A stretch of DNA of 64,000 bases from Polaribacter butkevichii (GCF_038024105.1 NZ_CP150661.1:3873501-3937500), one strand, 5' to 3'; positions 36,860-45,513 are shown, counted from the first letter of the stretch. Notes: generated by a model from the letters alone, not told the origin. A program made the numbers and translations.

Positions 36860-38452
36860 ATGAAAGTAACACAGATACCTTTTAAAAAAACCGGATTTTT
36901 CTCTGCTACAATGTTAGATTATTTAGAGAAAAAAGAAGCCATACACCCATTTTATAATAATTTTCCAGATATCACAGGTTTTCATAACCAGATAGAAGAA
37001 AAGCAAAAGTCTTACCGATTACAATCTAGATTGGTATTGGTAGATGCTTTAAAAAAACAGTATCAAGGTTTTAACGTTTCAGAGAAAACGAATGAATATA
37101 TAGAGAGTTTAAAGCTTCAAAATACGTTTACGGTAACTACTGGTCATCAATTAAATTTGTTTACCGGGCCATTGTATTTTTTGTATAAAATTCTTTCTAC
37201 CATTAATTTGTGCGAAGAATTGGCAACTAAATTTCCTGAGCAAAATTTTGTTCCAATTTATTGGATGGCAACAGAAGATCATGATTTTGAAGAAATTAAT
37301 TACTTTAATTTTGATGGTAAAAAAGTAATGTGGAATAGAGAAGATGGTGGCGCTGTTGGTAGATTTTCTACTGATGGTTTAGATGCTGTTTTTGATGTTT
37401 TTTCTAATCATTTAGGCAATTCTAAAAATGCAACTTTTTTAAAACAACTATTTTCTGATGGTTATTTAAAGCATAACAATTTAGCGGATGCAACGCGTTA
37501 TATTGCAAATGAATTGTTTAGTGCGTATGGTTTGGTTATTTTAGATGGTGATGATGCTAGTTTAAAAGAATTATTTAGTCCTATTGTAAAAGACGAATTA
37601 GAAAACCAAACTTCTTTTAAAGCAGTTTCTAAAACAATTAAAGATTTAGAAAAATCATATAAAATTCAAGTAAACCCAAGAGAGATTAATTTATTTTATT
37701 TGGGGGCTGATTTTAGAGAACGTATTCTTTTTGAAGACGGAATTTATAAAGTAAATAACACAAATATTACTTTTACCAAGGCCGAAATTTTGAAGGAAGT
37801 TGATGATAACCCAAAATCATTTTCGCCAAACGTAATTATGAGACCTTTATACCAAGAGGTTATTTTACCAAACCTTTGCTATTTAGGAGGAGGAGGAGAG
37901 ATGGCGTATTGGTTAGAATTAAAAGATTATTTTGAAAAAGTAGCCATTCCGTTTCCTATTTTATTGTTACGTAATTCTGTACAAGTAGTTTCAGAAAAAC
38001 AAGCAAATAAATTAGAAAAACTAAATATCTCTTTAGAGGAGTTGTTTTTAGACCAATATGATTTATTATCTCAAAAAGTAACCGAAAACTCAGATATTCA
38101 AGTAAATTTTGATGAAAAAATTCAGTTTTTAGAAAAGCAATTTTTAGAATTGAAAGAAGTAGCAAAAAAAACAGACATTTCTTTTGTAAATGCAGTAAAA
38201 GCACAAGAAAGAAAACAAGTTAAAGGTTTAGAAAACCTGCAAAAACGTTTGTTAAAAGCAGAGAAAAGAAGACAAAAAGATTTAGTTGATAGAATTACAC
38301 TACTTCAAAATGAAATTTTACCAAACCAAAGTTTAGAAGAACGTCAACGTAATTTTTCTGAATATTATTTAGAATATGGAGGTTCTTTTATAGAGATATT
38401 AAAATCTACATTAAAACCATTGTTACTTGAATTTACGGTAATTACTTTGTAA
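36860..38452 (+). CDS. bshC: Bacillithiol biosynthesis cysteine-adding enzyme BshC
   Basis: Final step of bacillithiol synthesis: adds cysteine to glucosaminyl-malate. About 530 aa, as usual for BshC. Recognised by T-G-H-Q-L-N-L-F-T-G-P-L-Y-F near residue 95, then Y-W-M-A-T-E-D-H-D-F-E-E, P-N-V-I-M-R-P-L-Y-Q-E and G-G-G-G-E-M-A-Y-W. A long coiled-coil segment lies near the C-terminus. I chose the ATG at 36860 (M-K-V-T-Q-I-P-F), not the GTG at 36848, because it gives the typical start and follows the leader ORF stop. Confidence 0.94.
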   Translation: MKVTQIPFKKTGFFSATMLDYLEKKEAIHPFYNNFPDITGFHNQIEEKQKSYRLQSRLVLVDALKKQYQGFNVSEKTNEYIESLKLQNTFTVTTGHQLNLFTGPLYFLYKILSTINLCEELATKFPEQNFVPIYWMATEDHDFEEINYFNFDGKKVMWNREDGGAVGRFSTDGLDAVFDVFSNHLGNSKNATFLKQLFSDGYLKHNNLADATRYIANELFSAYGLVILDGDDASLKELFSPIVKDELENQTSFKAVSKTIKDLEKSYKIQVNPREINLFYLGADFRERILFEDGIYKVNNTNITFTKAEILKEVDDNPKSFSPNVIMRPLYQEVILPNLCYLGGGGEMAYWLELKDYFEKVAIPFPILLLRNSVQVVSEKQANKLEKLNISLEELFLDQYDLLSQKVTENSDIQVNFDEKIQFLEKQFLELKEVAKKTDISFVNAVKAQERKQVKGLENLQKRLLKAEKRRQKDLVDRITLLQNEILPNQSLEERQRNFSEYYLEYGGSFIEILKSTLKPLLLEFTVITL

Positions 38453-38473
38453 ATTAGAAGCTTTATTTAATGT

Positions 38474-40039
38474 TTGTTTAAACTATTAAAGTTGAATTTA
38501 AAAGGCCTTTATCTATTTTTACTGATTCTAACTTTTGTTAATTGCTCTAATCAGAATAGCAACAAAAAGATAACTACTAATAATTTAGAAGAAAAAATAA
38601 ACCAAGCTTTTTTAGATTCAGAATTAGAAGATAAAACAAGTACTTTATTACCAGTTTTATTTTTTATAGATAATAATAGTATCACTTTTAATGATCCCTG
38701 TATTTTAAGTAAAGTATATCATTTAAGAGCATTAAAACATTATACTTTAAACGAAGGTGATAGTCTTGTAAAAAATGCAAAGAAAGGAGTTTTATTTGCT
38801 GAAAAATGTAATAATTACGAAGTAAAAACAGCTCTTAACAACCTTTTAGGAATATTTTATTCTAATAAGAAAGATAGCTTGTTAGCTATTGATAGTTATA
38901 ACAAAGCTCTTTTTTATGGAGAAAAAAATAAAGATAAAACGTTTGTTGTAGATACTTATTTTAGCCTTTGTAGGTTGCATGCTAATTTAAAAGATTGGAC
39001 AAAAGTTATTGCAAATGCTAAAAAAGGAATTGCTGCTATAGAGAAAAGTAATTATAAGCAAACAAGATTAAAATATTTTCACACATTTTTAGCAGAAGCT
39101 TACGTAAATTTAGGAGATTATCAATTAGCCGAAATTAATTTATCGAAAGCAATTAAAATCACAAAAAAGCTTAAAGGAAAAGAAAAACAAGAAGATCTTA
39201 TAAAGTCTTATAGGGCTATATACCTTATTTATGCGCAACTAAATAAAAAACAAAAGAAATATGATTTAGCTTATCAATTTATGAAATCTTCTGATTCTTT
39301 GTTGCTATTAAAAATTAAATATCAAAATGAAAAAAATAATGTTTTTTTAGATACTGAAAATGCTTTAGAAAACGAATTACTTAAAAGTAATAAAAGGATT
39401 ATTTATAACCATAGAATAATTACAGTTGGTAGTATCTTATTTTTATTAATTAGTTTCTATTTTATAAGAAGGAGTTATCAGTTTTCAAATAAACTTAAAA
39501 TTTCTTTAGAAGAAAAAGAAGCCTTAAACGATCAACTTTTATGTAATTTCGCAAAATTAGAAGACACCAATAATGGATTGATTTCTAAAAATGAAGAAAT
39601 AAAATCTTTATTAAAATTTAATGAAGATACATTATTAACTAAAACACTAAAAATTTCTAATTATAAAGATGCTGTAAATAATGTTATAAAAAAGATTACT
39701 ACACTTATAGAAGAAAAAGAAAGTATAAAAAGTGTTAAAATGCATTCTATAAACAGATCTTTACAAGAAATTATTTCTGAAGAGGATTTTTGGGAGGATT
39801 TTAAAATTCAATTTACCAAAAACAGACCCTATTTTTTTGAAGGGTTATTAAAAAAATTACCAAATTTATCTATAACAGAGCAAAAACATTGTGCATATAT
39901 AGCTGTAAACTTAAAGAGTAAAGAAGTGGCAACTATTTTAAGTTTATCTCCAAGAAGTGTAGAAACCACAAGGTATAGAATTAAGAAAAAACTAGAACTA
40001 GAAAACGAAACCTTACAGGAGTTTTTAAGTAAATTATAA
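38474..40039 (+). CDS. TPR-containing membrane-anchored LuxR-type regulator
   Basis: A 521-aa protein with a lipobox-like signal (L-T-F-V-N-C-S), tetratricopeptide repeats (about 80-270), one transmembrane helix (about 310-332, I-I-T-V-G-S-I-L-F), a coiled coil, and a C-terminal LuxR/GerE-type helix-turn-helix (about 450-505: L-S-I-T-E-Q-K, K-E-V-A-T-I-L, S-P-R-S-V-E-T-T-R-Y-R-I-K-K-K-L). This is a common Bacteroidota architecture, with periplasmic sensing by TPRs and a cytoplasmic DNA-binding end. The start is uncertain: TTG at 38474 or a later TTG at 38492. Targets are unknown. Confidence 0.85.
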   Translation: MFKLLKLNLKGLYLFLLILTFVNCSNQNSNKKITTNNLEEKINQAFLDSELEDKTSTLLPVLFFIDNNSITFNDPCILSKVYHLRALKHYTLNEGDSLVKNAKKGVLFAEKCNNYEVKTALNNLLGIFYSNKKDSLLAIDSYNKALFYGEKNKDKTFVVDTYFSLCRLHANLKDWTKVIANAKKGIAAIEKSNYKQTRLKYFHTFLAEAYVNLGDYQLAEINLSKAIKITKKLKGKEKQEDLIKSYRAIYLIYAQLNKKQKKYDLAYQFMKSSDSLLLLKIKYQNEKNNVFLDTENALENELLKSNKRIIYNHRIITVGSILFLLISFYFIRRSYQFSNKLKISLEEKEALNDQLLCNFAKLEDTNNGLISKNEEIKSLLKFNEDTLLTKTLKISNYKDAVNNVIKKITTLIEEKESIKSVKMHSINRSLQEIISEEDFWEDFKIQFTKNRPYFFEGLLKKLPNLSITEQKHCAYIAVNLKSKEVATILSLSPRSVETTRYRIKKKLELENETLQEFLSKL

Positions 40040-40046
40040 AAAAAAT

Positions 40047-40077
40047 AATGCCATCTTAGAAAATCTAAAATGACATT
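40047..40077 (+). terminator. Terminator-like hairpin after the LuxR-type gene
   Basis: AATGCCATCTTAGA pairs with TCTAAAATGACATT with two mismatches, 7 bases after the stop. No strong T-run. A closely similar hairpin recurs at 40546-40577. Confidence 0.6.
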
Positions 40078-40376
40078 ATATATTAACAAGTAGGGGGGTG
40101 TTGTTTTTTGTAAAAGTATAAAACTATGTTGTTTTATTTAGAGATGTAGTATCTATGTAGTAGAAGTAGTTTTACGTATTTTTATTTTTTTTATATTAAT
40201 GTACTGGTATTTAGTTTTTTATGTTTTTTTGTGTTTGTGTTAATTTTTTAAATAACTTTTTTTGAAGTATTTAAAAAAAGGTGTTTATCTAAAAATAGTA
40301 GAGGTAAAATAACGTTATTGAATACAAAAAGGGTAAACTTAAAAGTATAATTAGTGTATAAACGGACGTATTTTTT
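40078..40376. other. AT-rich intergenic DNA with GATGTAGT repeats
   Basis: No gene seen. At about 40144 it holds GATGTAGTATCTATGTAGT, which resembles GATGTAGTAATAATGTAGT at about 40642, after the second hairpin. The repeats could be operators or part of a duplicated 3' flank. Confidence 0.5.
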
Positions 40377-40538
40377 ATGATTAGCTTAATAGTTGCTACA
40401 GATAAAAAAAACATGAATTTAATTTGTTCTGAATCTGAAAATAAAGAAGTTGTTTTTTGGTTTTTATAAAAATTAAGTTCAACAAAAAATAAAACTAAAT
40501 AAAGACAATATTATATACATTGTTTTTAGAAAAATTAT
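40377..40538 (+). pseudogene. Remnant of a second LuxR-type regulator (C-terminal HTH and tail)
   Basis: An open frame at 40377-40469 reads ...V-A-T-D-K-K-N...S-E-N-K-E-V-V-F, which resembles the T-E-Q-K-H...K-S-K-E-V-A-T of the upstream regulator's HTH. At 40522-40539 another frame reads F-L-E-K-L-stop, against F-L-S-K-L-stop in the intact gene. It is followed by the same kind of hairpin (offset 500 bases) and the same GATGTAGT flank. The most economical reading is a decayed tandem paralogue with internal deletions. Protein-level similarity is weak; the shared 3' flank is the stronger evidence. Confidence 0.45.
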
Positions 40539-40545
40539 AAAAAAA

Positions 40546-40577
40546 AATGCCATTATAGAGATTCTAAAATGGCATTT
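40546..40577 (+). terminator. Second copy of the LuxR-gene hairpin
   Basis: AAATGCCATTATAGA pairs with TCTAAAATGGCATTT with a single mismatch around a short loop. It mirrors the hairpin at 40047-40077, including the preceding ATTATAAAAAAAA text. Confidence 0.65.
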
Positions 40578-40809
40578 GTTTAAATGTAATGTGGGGGATT
40601 TTTATCTACTCAAATATAGAGGTTTATAAGGTTGCTTTTTACGATGTAGTAATAATGTAGTGTGAGTAAGAATGCCTATTTTATGTGTTAATAATTAACG
40701 TGAATATTGTTAGAGAGTTAAGTGTGCTTGTAAAGGGTTAGGTTTTTAAGAAAAAAATAGTGAAGTGTTTAAAATATCAATTTTAATTAATAAGAAATAA
40801 AATAAATAA

Positions 40810-41664
40810 ATGAAAGATAAAGGTCTACATCCAAAGAACAAATTCAACAAGGGATATAATTTTGAAGAATTAAATGTTATAAACCCAGCATTAAAAGAAT
40901 TTGTTGCTAAAAACGAATTTGGTACTTTTACCATCGATTTTTCAAATCCGGAAGCAGTAAAAGAATTGAATAAAGCCTTATTATTTTCTTTTGATAAAAT
41001 TTCTACTTGGCATTTTGGAGACAAAAATTTATGTCCACCAATACCAGGACGTTTAGATTATATTCATCATTTAGCAGATTTACTTTCTGGAGAAAATAAT
41101 ATTAAAATTTTAGATATTGGTACAGGAGCAACTGGTATTTATCCTTTATTAGGTATTGCAGAATACGATTGGAATTTTGTTGCTACAGATATCGATTTAG
41201 ATTCTTTAGATACTGTACAAGATATTATGGATGATAATAAACTTAGTGCTAAAATTGAGTTACGTCACCAAGAAAATGAAGCGCAAATTTTAAAAGGAAT
41301 TTTAAAAGATGATGATTCTTTTTCTGCAGTAATGTGTAATCCGCCTTTTTACAAATCGGCAGAAGAAGCACAAGGAGCAAACGGTAGAAAATCTAGAAAT
41401 TTAGGTAATAACGCTGTTAGAAACTTTGCAGGTAACAATAATGAACTTTGGTACATTGGTGGAGAGAAAGCTTTTTTACATAATTATTTATATGAAAGTT
41501 CTTTGTTTCCTAAAACTAGTAAATGGTTTACAAGTTTGGTTTCTAAGAAAGAAAACGTAAAAAGTTTAGAGAAATCTTCAGCTAAATTAGGAGCTAGAGA
41601 GTTTAAAATTATTCCGATGCATCAAGGAAATAAAGTAACAAGAGTTGTTGCTTGGAGATTTTAA
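40810..41664 (+). CDS. rlmF: 23S rRNA (adenine-1618-N6)-methyltransferase RlmF
   Basis: SAM-dependent methyltransferase modifying A1618 of 23S rRNA, 284 aa. Signatures: W-H-F-G-D-K-N-L-C-P-P-I-P-G-R-L-D-Y near residue 70, the SAM loop D-I-G-T-G-A-T-G-I-Y-P, and the catalytic N-P-P-F-Y-K-S, with A-N-G-R-K-S-R-N-L-G after it. Start ATG at 40810 gives the family's M-K-x-K-G-L-H-P-K-N start. Confidence 0.94.
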   Translation: MKDKGLHPKNKFNKGYNFEELNVINPALKEFVAKNEFGTFTIDFSNPEAVKELNKALLFSFDKISTWHFGDKNLCPPIPGRLDYIHHLADLLSGENNIKILDIGTGATGIYPLLGIAEYDWNFVATDIDLDSLDTVQDIMDDNKLSAKIELRHQENEAQILKGILKDDDSFSAVMCNPPFYKSAEEAQGANGRKSRNLGNNAVRNFAGNNNELWYIGGEKAFLHNYLYESSLFPKTSKWFTSLVSKKENVKSLEKSSAKLGAREFKIIPMHQGNKVTRVVAWRF

Positions 41665-41699
41665 TCGCAGGGCGATAGCCAAGGTTTTAATTACCAGGT

Positions 41700-41734
41700 G
41701 CTTGCCTCGAAATGAAAAAACATGTTTCGGAAGC
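41700..41734. repeat. Hairpin in the rlmF 3' region
   Basis: GCTTGCCTCGAAA and TTTCGGAAGC pair with two interruptions around an A-rich loop, about 35 bases after the rlmF stop. The text around it is more GC-rich than its surroundings and ends in GCGAGG, complementary to the inner CCTCG. It may be a small mobile or structured repeat. Confidence 0.45.
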
Positions 41735-41804
41735 ATAATTCGTACTCTTGGTGCGAGGTTGTTGATTAAACTTCTTTATTTTCTTCATAAGAAAACATAT
41801 TTAT

Positions 41805-41849
41805 AAAAAAAGGTTCAATCAAATTTCATTTTGATTGAACCTTTTTTTT
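41805..41849. terminator. Strong bidirectional terminator
   Basis: Perfect 12-bp stem GGTTCAATCAAA/TTTGATTGAACC with seven A before and eight T after, serving rlmF and possibly the opposite-strand gene. Confidence 0.9.
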
Positions 41850-41862
41850 GTTTGAAATAATA

Positions 41863-42038
41863 GATTTCTCAATCGCAAAAAAGCTCATTCCGAATCGAAA
41901 CTCAGTTTGTCATTCCGAATTAGGAACGAAGAGGAATCACATAATTGAGTGAAAGTGTTTTATTAATCTTAATGATGTAGATTTTTTAGTTTTTTTATGA
42001 GGTTTCTCAATCGCTAAAAAGCTCATTTCGAAATGACA
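41863..42038. repeat. Cluster of dispersed intergenic repeats
   Basis: Two copies of TTTCTCAATCGC(A/T)AAAAAGCTCATT (41865 and 42003) and a GTCATTCCGAATTAGG...GAGGAATC unit at 41909-41938. Their reverse complement resembles the element at 27264-27297. No gene is visible in 41850-42047. Confidence 0.65.
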
Positions 42039-42047
42039 AAAGAGGAA

Positions 42048-42650
42048 TTAGTTAAAAACTACATCATTAATTTTATACTTTTTACAAATAAAGTGTAAAA
42101 TAGTATAGACTAACATGTGCACAAATACTAAACATATAAAAGCATATAATGGCACACCAAGTAATTGATATGGCCAATAGTAGGTCCAAACTCCTAAATA
42201 AATAGTAATTACTTCACCAAAAGCAGGAAGTATCAATGCTAATAAAATAGCTAATAAAATCTTGTTTTTTTGACTTTGCTCCTTTAATAAAGGAATTAAA
42301 TTACGTTCTAGTTTATATAAATAATGGAAAGCTAACATCCACGCAAAAGGTAACCAAAGAGGTAGTTCTCTTGTAACTTCATGATATTCCCAGTAACCAT
42401 TTGCAACGCCCCAAGTTTCTCCAACAATTCCACCAAAGCCAGTTAATATCATACCTATTAACAGCAACCAATTCTTATTTGTTTTTGGCAGTATAATTTC
42501 TTTGTAAATATTATGTATAATCTTAAGTACTAATATACCTGCAATAATAGCATCGTATTGTTTTAAAACACCAATTAGTATTCCTGCAATTATAAGTTTG
42601 GTGAGGGCTTTAAGCGTTTCTTTTAAGAATACGTTTTTTTTTGTAATCAT
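42048..42650 (-). CDS. Multi-pass membrane protein of unknown function
   Basis: A 200-aa protein with about six hydrophobic segments and a conserved-looking G-F-G-G-I-V-G-E-T-W-G, then W-L-P-F-A-W-M and W-T-Y-Y-W-P-Y-Q-L-L-G-V-P segments. The aromatic, acidic residues inside the helices suggest an enzyme or transporter rather than a simple anchor, but I do not recognise the family. A promoter box (TATTTTTG, 42668-42675, minus strand) lies 18 bases upstream of the ATG. Confidence 0.75.
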   Translation of the reverse strand: MITKKNVFLKETLKALTKLIIAGILIGVLKQYDAIIAGILVLKIIHNIYKEIILPKTNKNWLLLIGMILTGFGGIVGETWGVANGYWEYHEVTRELPLWLPFAWMLAFHYLYKLERNLIPLLKEQSQKNKILLAILLALILPAFGEVITIYLGVWTYYWPYQLLGVPLYAFICLVFVHMLVYTILHFICKKYKINDVVFN

Positions 42651-42667
42651 GTAAGTTTTTTCAATGG

Positions 42668-42675
42668 CAAAAATA
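42668..42675 (-). promoter_or_regulatory. Putative promoter of the 200-aa membrane gene
   Basis: Minus strand TATTTTTG, matching TAnnTTTG, 18 bases before the start. Confidence 0.5.
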
Positions 42676-42717
42676 GTGCTTTTGTTTTATTGGTTAGAAA
42701 GTAAGTTTAAATTTTTA

Positions 42718-43386
42718 TCAATTTTGCTTTTTACTTGTATCTTCTAAAACGGCTTCACCTTTTATTAACCAAGAAAAACCAAAAGCCCAAAGAGCTAATG
42801 TTTCGCAGTAAAAGATAATGTTTGTTTCGTTTCTAGCTTCTTCTGTCATGACTATAAAACTAAGACCTGCACTACCTACAAATAGTATAATTAAGATGCC
42901 ACATCCTAAATAAAATTTATTTCTTAATTTTTTCATTTCAGAACGTTTTTCAATAGCAACACCTCTTCTAAAAATAACTAAACAGAAGTAAGTAAAAACG
43001 GCAAATAACAGAACAGCAGAGCTTAGGTGGATTGTTCTTATAAATGCAATTTTACTTGTAGTTGGAAATAATGCTACACAAATGGCAAATGCACCGCCTA
43101 AATTAGCAAAAAAATTATCGTTATATAAAAGTCCTTTTCCTTCACTTTTATATCCTTTATAGGAAAATAAGAAAAAACCAAGTACAAATAAAAAACCAAC
43201 AAAAACATCTCTTAATTGAGTGCCATAATAATCACTTATAGAGTCTTTAATAAAATCTGCTTTATCAAAGTATAGCATTCCAAACCCTAAAATTACAGGT
43301 AAAAAAACACCAATAGAACCTATTAGTTTTCTTAATAATTTGTAAGAAATAATTAAATCATTTTCAGTTTGATGTTCATTTTTCAT
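42718..43386 (-). CDS. Multi-pass membrane protein, possibly DUF998-like
   Basis: A 222-aa protein with about six transmembrane segments. The early S-I-S-D-Y-Y-G-T and later F-P-T-T...I-H-L-S-S-A segments recall DUF998/Frag1-type proteins, though weakly. Function unknown. It is upstream of the 200-aa membrane gene on the same strand, but each has its own promoter-like box. Confidence 0.7.
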   Translation of the reverse strand: MKNEHQTENDLIISYKLLRKLIGSIGVFLPVILGFGMLYFDKADFIKDSISDYYGTQLRDVFVGFLFVLGFFLFSYKGYKSEGKGLLYNDNFFANLGGAFAICVALFPTTSKIAFIRTIHLSSAVLLFAVFTYFCLVIFRRGVAIEKRSEMKKLRNKFYLGCGILIILFVGSAGLSFIVMTEEARNETNIIFYCETLALWAFGFSWLIKGEAVLEDTSKKQN

Positions 43387-43415
43387 AGCTTATTTTTTTA
43401 TAGTTAGTTGATAAT

Positions 43416-43423
43416 CAAATATA
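43416..43423 (-). promoter_or_regulatory. Putative promoter of the 222-aa membrane gene
   Basis: Minus strand TATATTTG, 30 bases before the start. Confidence 0.5.
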
Positions 43424-43553
43424 AACATTAATTTTTGAAGCTAAATAGGTAAAATAAGGTACAAAATTGATGCTTGCTCTATTTTTAGTTAAAATTGAAT
43501 GATATCAGTTAAACAAAATATCTATTGCTATAATAAAAGACTAATTATCAATC

Positions 43554-43561
43554 TAAATTTG
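43554..43561 (+). promoter_or_regulatory. Putative promoter of the AsmA-like gene
   Basis: TAAATTTG, 17 bases before the ATG at 43578, in the divergent intergenic region. Confidence 0.5.
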
Positions 43562-43577
43562 CCTTAAACTAATAATT

Positions 43578-45050
43578 ATGAAAAAGAAAAGATATTTAAT
43601 GTTGTTTTTATTTATGATTATCTCTATTTATGCGGTAGCAGATAATTATCTAAAAGATAAAGTAGCCGATTATTTAAAATCTAAAGAAATAAGTTACACT
43701 AATATTTCTATGAATTTGTTTTTAGGAAATATTACTTTAAATACCGTTTTTAAAGAAAAAGATAGTCTTATTTTTAAGGTAGAAAAAATAGAAGTAAAAG
43801 GAGTTTCTTACTATCAATTTATTAAAAATAATGCTATACGTGTTGCTAGTTTAAAAGCTACAAACCCAAAGATTAACGGAAAAGTTATAAAAAATGATAA
43901 ACCACTAAAGTCTTTTTCAAAAGATAGCGTAGTAGACTTAGAGATAGGTGCAATTTATATAGATAACCTTAAAATTGATGTATTAAAAAATAATAATTTT
44001 CCTTTTAAGGTTAAAAGCATTAATTTTAAAGTAGAAAATTTTAAGTTAGATTCAACCTTAAGTAAATCGATACCTTTTTCATATTCAAATATAGAATCTT
44101 CTATTACTTATTTAGAAACGCAATATTCTAAATTTCAAAAAGTTAAGTTTTCTAAATTAACCTTTAAAGAGCGTAATTTATCTATAGATAGTTTAGAAAT
44201 TGTTCCTTTAAAAAATAAGAAAGAATATATCCGTTTTGTATCCGAAGAAAAAGAATTACTAACTTTATTTAGTAAAAAAATAATTATTAATGATCTTAAA
44301 ATAGAGGAAAAAGAAAAGCTAAGTTTTTCATCTAAACATATTTTATTAGATGAGGTTTTTTTTAATCTATATTTAGATGCTACTTTATTAGAGCACCCAA
44401 ACAAAAGAAAAGATTTATACAGTAAAAAATTAAGAGATTTACCCTTTAATATAAATGTAGAGAAGTTAAATATAGTAAACTCTCAATTAGTTTATAAAGA
44501 ATATACTATTAAGGGGAACAAAGCAGGCGTCTTAATTTTTGATGATTTAAATGCCGAAATAGTTAATATTAATAATAAAACCAATAAAAAAACAAAATTA
44601 ACTACAGCTAAAATTACATCTCAATTTATGAAAGCATCTCCTTTAGAAATAATTTGGACTTTTGATGTTGCTAACAAAAATGATAATTTTAGAATAAGAG
44701 GAGGTTTGTTTCATATTACTTCTAAAAATATGAGTTCTTTTTTATTACCAACTATGAATGTAAAAATGGATGGTTTTATAGATAAAATGTTTTTTGATTT
44801 TGAAGGGAATGACTCTGTTTCTAATGGAAAGTTAGATGTAGATTTTAAAAATTTTAATATTAAAATTTTAGATAAAGAAAAGGATAAGAAGACTGTTCTA
44901 AGTTGGCTTGTAAACCTGTTTATAAAAGATTCTTCTAAAAATGGTTTGGTAAAAGTAACAGTAGATAATCTAGAAAGAGATAAAACAAGATCTTTTTGGA
45001 ATTATTTTTGGAAAAACATAGAAAAAGGACTTGAAAAATCACTTATTTAA
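43578..45050 (+). CDS. AsmA/DUF748-like envelope protein
   Basis: A 490-aa protein with an N-terminal membrane anchor (about 5-22), followed by long alternating beta-strand sequence with repeated short I-x-N-L-x-I motifs and no catalytic motif. This is the pattern of AsmA-like and DUF748 proteins, which span the periplasm and are linked to outer-membrane assembly or lipid transport. A segment near the C-terminus (D-V-D-F-K-N-F-N-I-K-I-L) is typical. Specific function unknown. Confidence 0.65.
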   Translation: MKKKRYLMLFLFMIISIYAVADNYLKDKVADYLKSKEISYTNISMNLFLGNITLNTVFKEKDSLIFKVEKIEVKGVSYYQFIKNNAIRVASLKATNPKINGKVIKNDKPLKSFSKDSVVDLEIGAIYIDNLKIDVLKNNNFPFKVKSINFKVENFKLDSTLSKSIPFSYSNIESSITYLETQYSKFQKVKFSKLTFKERNLSIDSLEIVPLKNKKEYIRFVSEEKELLTLFSKKIIINDLKIEEKEKLSFSSKHILLDEVFFNLYLDATLLEHPNKRKDLYSKKLRDLPFNINVEKLNIVNSQLVYKEYTIKGNKAGVLIFDDLNAEIVNINNKTNKKTKLTTAKITSQFMKASPLEIIWTFDVANKNDNFRIRGGLFHITSKNMSSFLLPTMNVKMDGFIDKMFFDFEGNDSVSNGKLDVDFKNFNIKILDKEKDKKTVLSWLVNLFIKDSSKNGLVKVTVDNLERDKTRSFWNYFWKNIEKGLEKSLI

Positions 45051-45054
45051 AAAC

Positions 45055-45085
45055 AAAAAAACCGAAGTAAAATTACTTCGGTTTT
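45055..45085. terminator. Bidirectional terminator
   Basis: Stem ACCGAAGTAA/TTACTTCGGT with A/T runs on both sides, between the convergent AsmA-like and LysM genes. Confidence 0.88.
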
Positions 45086-45106
45086 AAAAATATAATTTAT
45101 AGTTCC

Positions 45107-45481
45107 CTATAAATTAGGTATTACTAACTCTTGCCCCACTAAAATAATATCTGCACTTTTTAAAATACTTTTGTTTGCCTCAAAAATAGCATTGTATTTA
45201 TTTGATTTACCATAATATTGTTTGGCTATTTTACCTAATGTATCTCCACTTTTTACAGTATGAATTGCAAATACAGAAGTGTCTTCAACATCAATATTAG
45301 CCATAATATCGCTAGGATTTTCTCCTCCAATTTCTTTTATTTTATCCCAAAGAAGGTTTTTTTCATATTGATTTTTTGCAGTTCCGGTTACATGTAAAAC
45401 TCCATTTTCTTCTTTTACATCTCCATTTTGGATTGCTAATTGTTCTCCTAAATTTAATACTTCTTGATATTTTGCTTTCAT
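45107..45481 (-). CDS. BON-LysM domain protein (Kbp/YgaU-like)
   Basis: A 124-aa cytoplasmic-looking protein with no signal peptide. An N-terminal BON domain (about 15-65, V-K-E-E-N-G-V-L-H-V-T-G) is followed by a LysM domain (about 72-122, Y-/H-T-V-K-S-G-D-T-L-G-K-I-A). This matches E. coli Kbp, a potassium-binding protein. The K+ role is inferred by homology. Confidence 0.88.
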   Translation of the reverse strand: MKAKYQEVLNLGEQLAIQNGDVKEENGVLHVTGTAKNQYEKNLLWDKIKEIGGENPSDIMANIDVEDTSVFAIHTVKSGDTLGKIAKQYYGKSNKYNAIFEANKSILKSADIILVGQELVIPNL

Positions 45482-45513
45482 TCTAATTCTTTTATAGTTA
45501 TTTGCTTAGAATT

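Noticed and set aside
40377..40469. A 30-residue frame starting M-I-S-L-I-V-A that looks briefly like a dihydrofolate reductase start
   Set aside because: It is too short, nothing downstream continues the family, and its second half fits the HTH of the upstream LuxR-type regulator better. Treated as part of a pseudogene.
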